Positions 61,294-64,000 of a DNA stretch of 64,000 bases are shown here, one piece after another. The notes beneath the pieces are model-generated. The model saw only the letters and a program-made list of their open reading frames with translations, was not told where the DNA came from and ran no database searches. Origin of the DNA: Planctomycetota bacterium (GTDB lineage: Bacteria; Planctomycetota; Planctomycetia; Pirellulales; Pirellulaceae); assembly GCA_016872725.1 (NCBI GenBank), contig VGZC01000009.1, positions 59,587 through 123,586 of the forward strand, in the 5' to 3' direction. The position numbers and the translations under genes are program-made. Each line of letters opens with the position of its first letter. Positions within the stretch are counted from its first letter, which is position 1.

Positions 61294-61746
61294 ATGGACC
61301 GACCCGGGATCCTCTTGCGTCCGGCGACCTCGTCCGATGTGCCGAACATCGCCGAACTGATCGCTCCATTTGTGATCGAACGCAAACTGTTGCCGCGCGG
61401 TCCGGCCGAATTGCTCGAACTGACGGTCAACGGATTCGTGGCCGAGTCCGATGGAGTGGTGGTCGGGTTTGCGGCGATCGACGTCTACTCCAGGAAGCTC
61501 GCCGAACTCGTCTGCCTCGCGGTCCGCGCGGATCGGCAGCGCGCGGGGGTCGGAAAACGATTGGTTCGCCGTTGCATCCTTCGAGCTCGCGAATTGGGCG
61601 TGCTGGAATTGCTCGCGATCAGCGCTTCCGACGAGTTTCTCAAGGACTGCGGATTCGACTATACTCTGCCCGAACAGAAGCGGGCTTTGTTCTGTCAGCC
61701 GCTGGCGCCGCGGGCCGATGAGTCGTCGGCCGGAGAAGACGATTGA
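61294..61746 (+). CDS. GNAT N-acetyltransferase (ArgA-like)
   Basis: 150 aa GNAT fold. The acetyl-CoA pyrophosphate loop is LAVRADRQRAGVGKRLVRR (RxxGxG/A variant), preceded by the strand AELVCLAV and followed by LGVLELLAISASDEFLKDCGF. The short ArgA-like group includes single-domain N-acetylglutamate synthases, but a different acceptor cannot be ruled out. The ATG at 61294 has only a weak ribosome-binding site; earlier in-frame codons exist. It is divergent from the propeller gene and 92 bp before the TIM-barrel gene on the same strand. Confidence 0.82.
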   Translation: MDRPGILLRPATSSDVPNIAELIAPFVIERKLLPRGPAELLELTVNGFVAESDGVVVGFAAIDVYSRKLAELVCLAVRADRQRAGVGKRLVRRCILRARELGVLELLAISASDEFLKDCGFDYTLPEQKRALFCQPLAPRADESSAGEDD

Positions 61747-61838
61747 ACGGCTGAACCAAGCCGCTCATCCGTGTTCGCGATATGCCCGCGAGCCGGCAGT
61801 CGAGCGATCACCGCACCTACAGGAATCGGAGCGCGTCC

Positions 61839-62654
61839 ATGTTCCGTTATTGCCTCAACGCCAGCACGATCCGTCCGACTCCGCTCCTCGACAAGATCCG
61901 CATCGCCGGCGAAACAGGTTACACGGCGATCGAGCTCTGGCACGACGACTTGGACTCCCATGTGGAACAGGGGCACGCCCTGTCCGATGTCCGCCGCGCG
62001 CTTGCCGATCAGGGCCTCGAGCTGGCGACGACGATCTACCTCCGGAATTGGTTTGACTCGCGAGGCGAGGCCTTCGAGCTCGCATGGGGGGAATGCGGGC
62101 GGAGAATGGAAGCCGCGGCGGAACTCGGAGCCCGGTATGTGATCGCGAGCCCGCCAAGTGGGCCAGCCGACTACGAGCGAGGCGCCGAGCGATACGCGAG
62201 GTTGCTCGCAATGGGTGGTGCGCTCGGCGTCTGGCCCATTATGGAGTTCCTTGGATTCGTCGAGGACCTGAACTCGATCGAGAAGGCGCTGCGCGTTATC
62301 GAGGCATGCGGACATCCGCGCGCGACGACCGTTCTGGATCCTTTCCACATCGCGCGAGGCGGCGGCTCCGTCGAATCCATTGCCCTCTTGAGGCGGGACC
62401 AGATCGCGATCAGCCACTTCAATGACGTTCCCGCCGACCCGCCCGCGCGGTCCCAACACGATTCGGACCGAGTCTATCCGGGGGATGGCGTATTCGACCT
62501 GGGCCGCTATCTGACCCTGCTGCGAGCCACGGGGTACGATGGCTGGCTTTCGCTCGAGCTGTTCCGCGAGGACCTTTGGAACCAAGACCCCCGGGAAGTC
62601 GCGAGGGTCGGCCTGGACAAGATGCGGTGCGTCGTCGAGTCGACTTTTGGGTAA
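61839..62654 (+). CDS. Sugar phosphate isomerase/epimerase-like TIM-barrel protein
   Basis: 271 aa, no signal. Residues fit a xylose-isomerase-like barrel: AGETGYTAIELWHDD, MEFLGF, TTVLDPFHIARGG, ISHFNDVPAD and GWLSLELF, with Glu/Asp/His positions of the metal site. Relatives include IolE, IolI and hydroxypyruvate isomerase. GGAG lies 9 nt before ATG 61839. It is 78 bp before a 2-hydroxyacid dehydrogenase on the same strand, so both may act on the same short sugar-acid route. Confidence 0.9.
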   Translation: MFRYCLNASTIRPTPLLDKIRIAGETGYTAIELWHDDLDSHVEQGHALSDVRRALADQGLELATTIYLRNWFDSRGEAFELAWGECGRRMEAAAELGARYVIASPPSGPADYERGAERYARLLAMGGALGVWPIMEFLGFVEDLNSIEKALRVIEACGHPRATTVLDPFHIARGGGSVESIALLRRDQIAISHFNDVPADPPARSQHDSDRVYPGDGVFDLGRYLTLLRATGYDGWLSLELFREDLWNQDPREVARVGLDKMRCVVESTFG

Positions 62655-62732
62655 CCGCCCACGGCCACCCGCTTGGATCCTCGGACGAGCCCGGCGTCGG
62701 AGCTGAAGTCTCTTGGATGGGAGTTCGAAATC

Positions 62733-63752
62733 ATGGCCTCGTTGCCTGTCGCGTTGATCGTGCCTGAAGCGATGCAGCGGAAGCCCGATGCACCGTATAC
62801 GAAGATCCTCGTCGAAGCGGGTTTTGAGATTCGCTATCCCCGTAATCCGACGTTTCCCCGTGGGATCGGCGGCGAAGGCGAGACCATTCACGAGTTGCAG
62901 GGCATCCACGCCGTGCTTGCCGGCGGCGGCGAACATTACACGGCCGAGGCCCTTTCGGCCTTGCCCGAACTCCGCGTGATCGCCCGATCGGGCGTGGGCT
63001 ATGACCGCGTCGATGTCGATGCCGCGACACGGCAAGGCATCGCCGTTTGCATCACGCCAACGGCGAACCATGAAGCGGTCGCCGAACATGCGTTGGCGCT
63101 CCTCCTGGCGCTCGCGAAAAATGTCGTCCACAACGACCAACTCGTTCGATCGGGCGGCTGGCGCACGACAATCAACCGGCCTCTGCGTGGCCGCACGCTT
63201 GGTCTCGTCGGTCTCGGGCGTATCGGACGCAGCCTTGCCGTCCGCGCCCGCGCGCTCGGTATGGGAGTAGTCACATTTGAAACGCGGCCGGATACGCCGT
63301 TCGTGGAACGGCATCAGATCGAGGTCGTTTCGTTCGAACGGCTTCTCGATGTCTCGGACGTCGTTTCGGTGCATTGTCCGCTGTGCGACGAAACACGCGG
63401 GCTCTTCGATGCGAAGGCATTTGCCCGTATGAAGCACGGCTCGCTGTTTCTCAACACGGCGCGCGGCGGAGTCGTTGTCGAATCCGATCTTCTCGAAGCC
63501 CTGCGGTCCGGCCACCTTGGCGGAGCCGGGCTCGACGTCTATCAGGTCGAGCCGACAACGGCCGACAATCCACTGTTCCGGCTCGACAACGTCGTGCTTT
63601 CGCCGCATATCGCGAGCGGCGATACGCTTGCCATGGAGAATATGGGGATCGAGGCCGCGCGGTGCATGGCCCGATTGCTCCACAACGACTGGCCCGAAGG
63701 CGCCGTGGTCAACGACGAGCTCCGCGACACCTGGCAATGGCCGACACAATAG
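62733..63752 (+). CDS. D-isomer-specific 2-hydroxyacid dehydrogenase
   Basis: 339 aa, cytoplasmic, NAD(P)-dependent. The Rossmann signature is LVGLGRIGRSLAVRARALGMGVV, followed by an acidic residue region (FETRPD). The catalytic set is complete in pattern: NTARGGVV with the Arg, a Glu in the DVYQVEP segment and SPHIASGD with the His. The family includes phosphoglycerate dehydrogenase, glyoxylate and hydroxypyruvate reductases; which one is unclear. GGGAG is about 9 nt before the ATG at 62733. Confidence 0.93.
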   Translation: MASLPVALIVPEAMQRKPDAPYTKILVEAGFEIRYPRNPTFPRGIGGEGETIHELQGIHAVLAGGGEHYTAEALSALPELRVIARSGVGYDRVDVDAATRQGIAVCITPTANHEAVAEHALALLLALAKNVVHNDQLVRSGGWRTTINRPLRGRTLGLVGLGRIGRSLAVRARALGMGVVTFETRPDTPFVERHQIEVVSFERLLDVSDVVSVHCPLCDETRGLFDAKAFARMKHGSLFLNTARGGVVVESDLLEALRSGHLGGAGLDVYQVEPTTADNPLFRLDNVVLSPHIASGDTLAMENMGIEAARCMARLLHNDWPEGAVVNDELRDTWQWPTQ

Positions 63753-63885
63753 AAGAGACTTTGGCCAGGTCACTTGCGGCGGGAAGGCCGAGAAAATGCG
63801 CGGTCTTGGCAGTCCAGAGGAAGAGACTTTGGCCAGGTCACTTGCGGCGGGAAGACCGAGAAAATGCGCGGTCTTGGCAGTCCAG
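63752..63885 (+). repeat. 66-bp direct repeat, two copies (period 68)
   Basis: The sequences 63752-63817 and 63820-63885 are identical except for one base (GAAGGCCGAG against GAAGACCGAG). Each has the segment GACTTTGGCCAGGTCACTTG and AATGCGCGGTCTTGGCAG. The array begins at the dehydrogenase stop codon. It could be a dispersed genomic repeat or a duplicated end of a mobile element; no inverted repeats with target duplication are seen. Confidence 0.88.
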
Positions 63886-64000
63886 GAAGGAGCGGATCTT
63901 CGCGGAGCGGCTGGCGATTGAGGTGCCCCCGGTGTTTTGGCCCCGCTGAGCATGGTTTCCAGAAGTCGGCAAGCCGCAATCGGGCGTGTCGGCGAGGTTG
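63886..64000. other. 115 bases at the window end, no firm gene
   Basis: An ATG at 63953 opens a frame to the window edge, and another frame across the repeat has CPRC followed by spaced Cys residues, reminiscent of a zinc-ribbon transposase start. Neither can be judged from this length. Confidence 0.25.

Noticed and set aside
61695..63953. Long minus-strand frame opposite the TIM-barrel and dehydrogenase genes
   Set aside because: Both plus-strand genes have complete motifs and ribosome-binding sites; the minus frame crosses their boundary and reads the direct repeat.

Overview
The window looks like a chromosomal segment of a member of the Planctomycetota. The evidence is high GC by eye and a set of protein families typical of that phylum. 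These are two large exported beta-propeller/HEAT proteins, a CxxCH HEAT protein, a DUF1800/DUF1501 pair, a two-domain DUF1080 protein, a PmoA-like DUF6807 protein, Tat-exported TIM-barrel proteins and a Ser/Thr kinase with a transmembrane anchor. I saw no rRNA, tRNA, CRISPR array or intact insertion sequence. A strain or genus cannot be named from the sequence.

Region 1 (1-10.9 kb): the 3' part of a membrane-anchored Ser/Thr kinase overlaps a Tat-exported mannonate-dehydratase-like enolase-superfamily protein. A convergent four-gene heavy-metal efflux operon on the minus strand follows: a TolC-type outer-membrane protein, a small Cys-rich exported protein, a membrane-fusion adaptor with two metal-binding HMBD motifs and a DUF3347 tail, and a CusA/CzcA-type RND pump. 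Region 2 (10.9-24 kb): export-oriented catabolic and surface genes typical of planctomycetes, namely a cytochrome-c/beta-propeller/HEAT/NPCBM protein, a sugar isomerase-like protein, DUF1080, DUF1800 and DUF1501, then a NYN-OST-HTH nuclease-like protein, a periplasmic thioredoxin, a PmoA-like protein and a ferredoxin. Several spacers here hold short tandem repeats. A di-iron RIC/ScdA-type repair protein is divergent from the ferredoxin across a spacer with an imperfect palindrome.

Region 3 (25-47.4 kb) is a flagellar cluster, almost all on the minus strand. In transcription order it is flgF, flgG, flgA, flgH, flgI, a flgJ-like rod-binding gene, flgN, flgK, flgL, fliW, csrA, flagellin, fliD and a very large TPR-GT41 glycosyltransferase-methyltransferase fusion. 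fliS lies on the plus strand facing it. flgF is preceded by a strong sigma-54-like sequence. Flagellin has a long leader with a possible sigma-28 promoter, two CsrA-like GGA sites and a clear intrinsic terminator. FlgL (1006 aa) and FliD (913 aa) are greatly enlarged by FlgN/hook 'IN'-type repeats, and FlgL shares a second beta-rich repeat with the flagellin variable region. The fusion enzyme beside the filament genes is my best candidate for an undescribed system: a one-polypeptide flagellin glycosylation and sugar-methylation machine.

Region 4 (47.4-64 kb): housekeeping and metabolic genes (hemC, a comF-like gene, an MFS transporter, an aminotransferase, an LptF/LptG permease, a class III-like PPK2), then an unknown exported protein, a decayed nitrite/sulfite-reductase remnant, two more exported HEAT/propeller proteins, a GNAT, a TIM-barrel isomerase-like protein and a 2-hydroxyacid dehydrogenase. 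The window ends in a 66-bp near-identical direct repeat.
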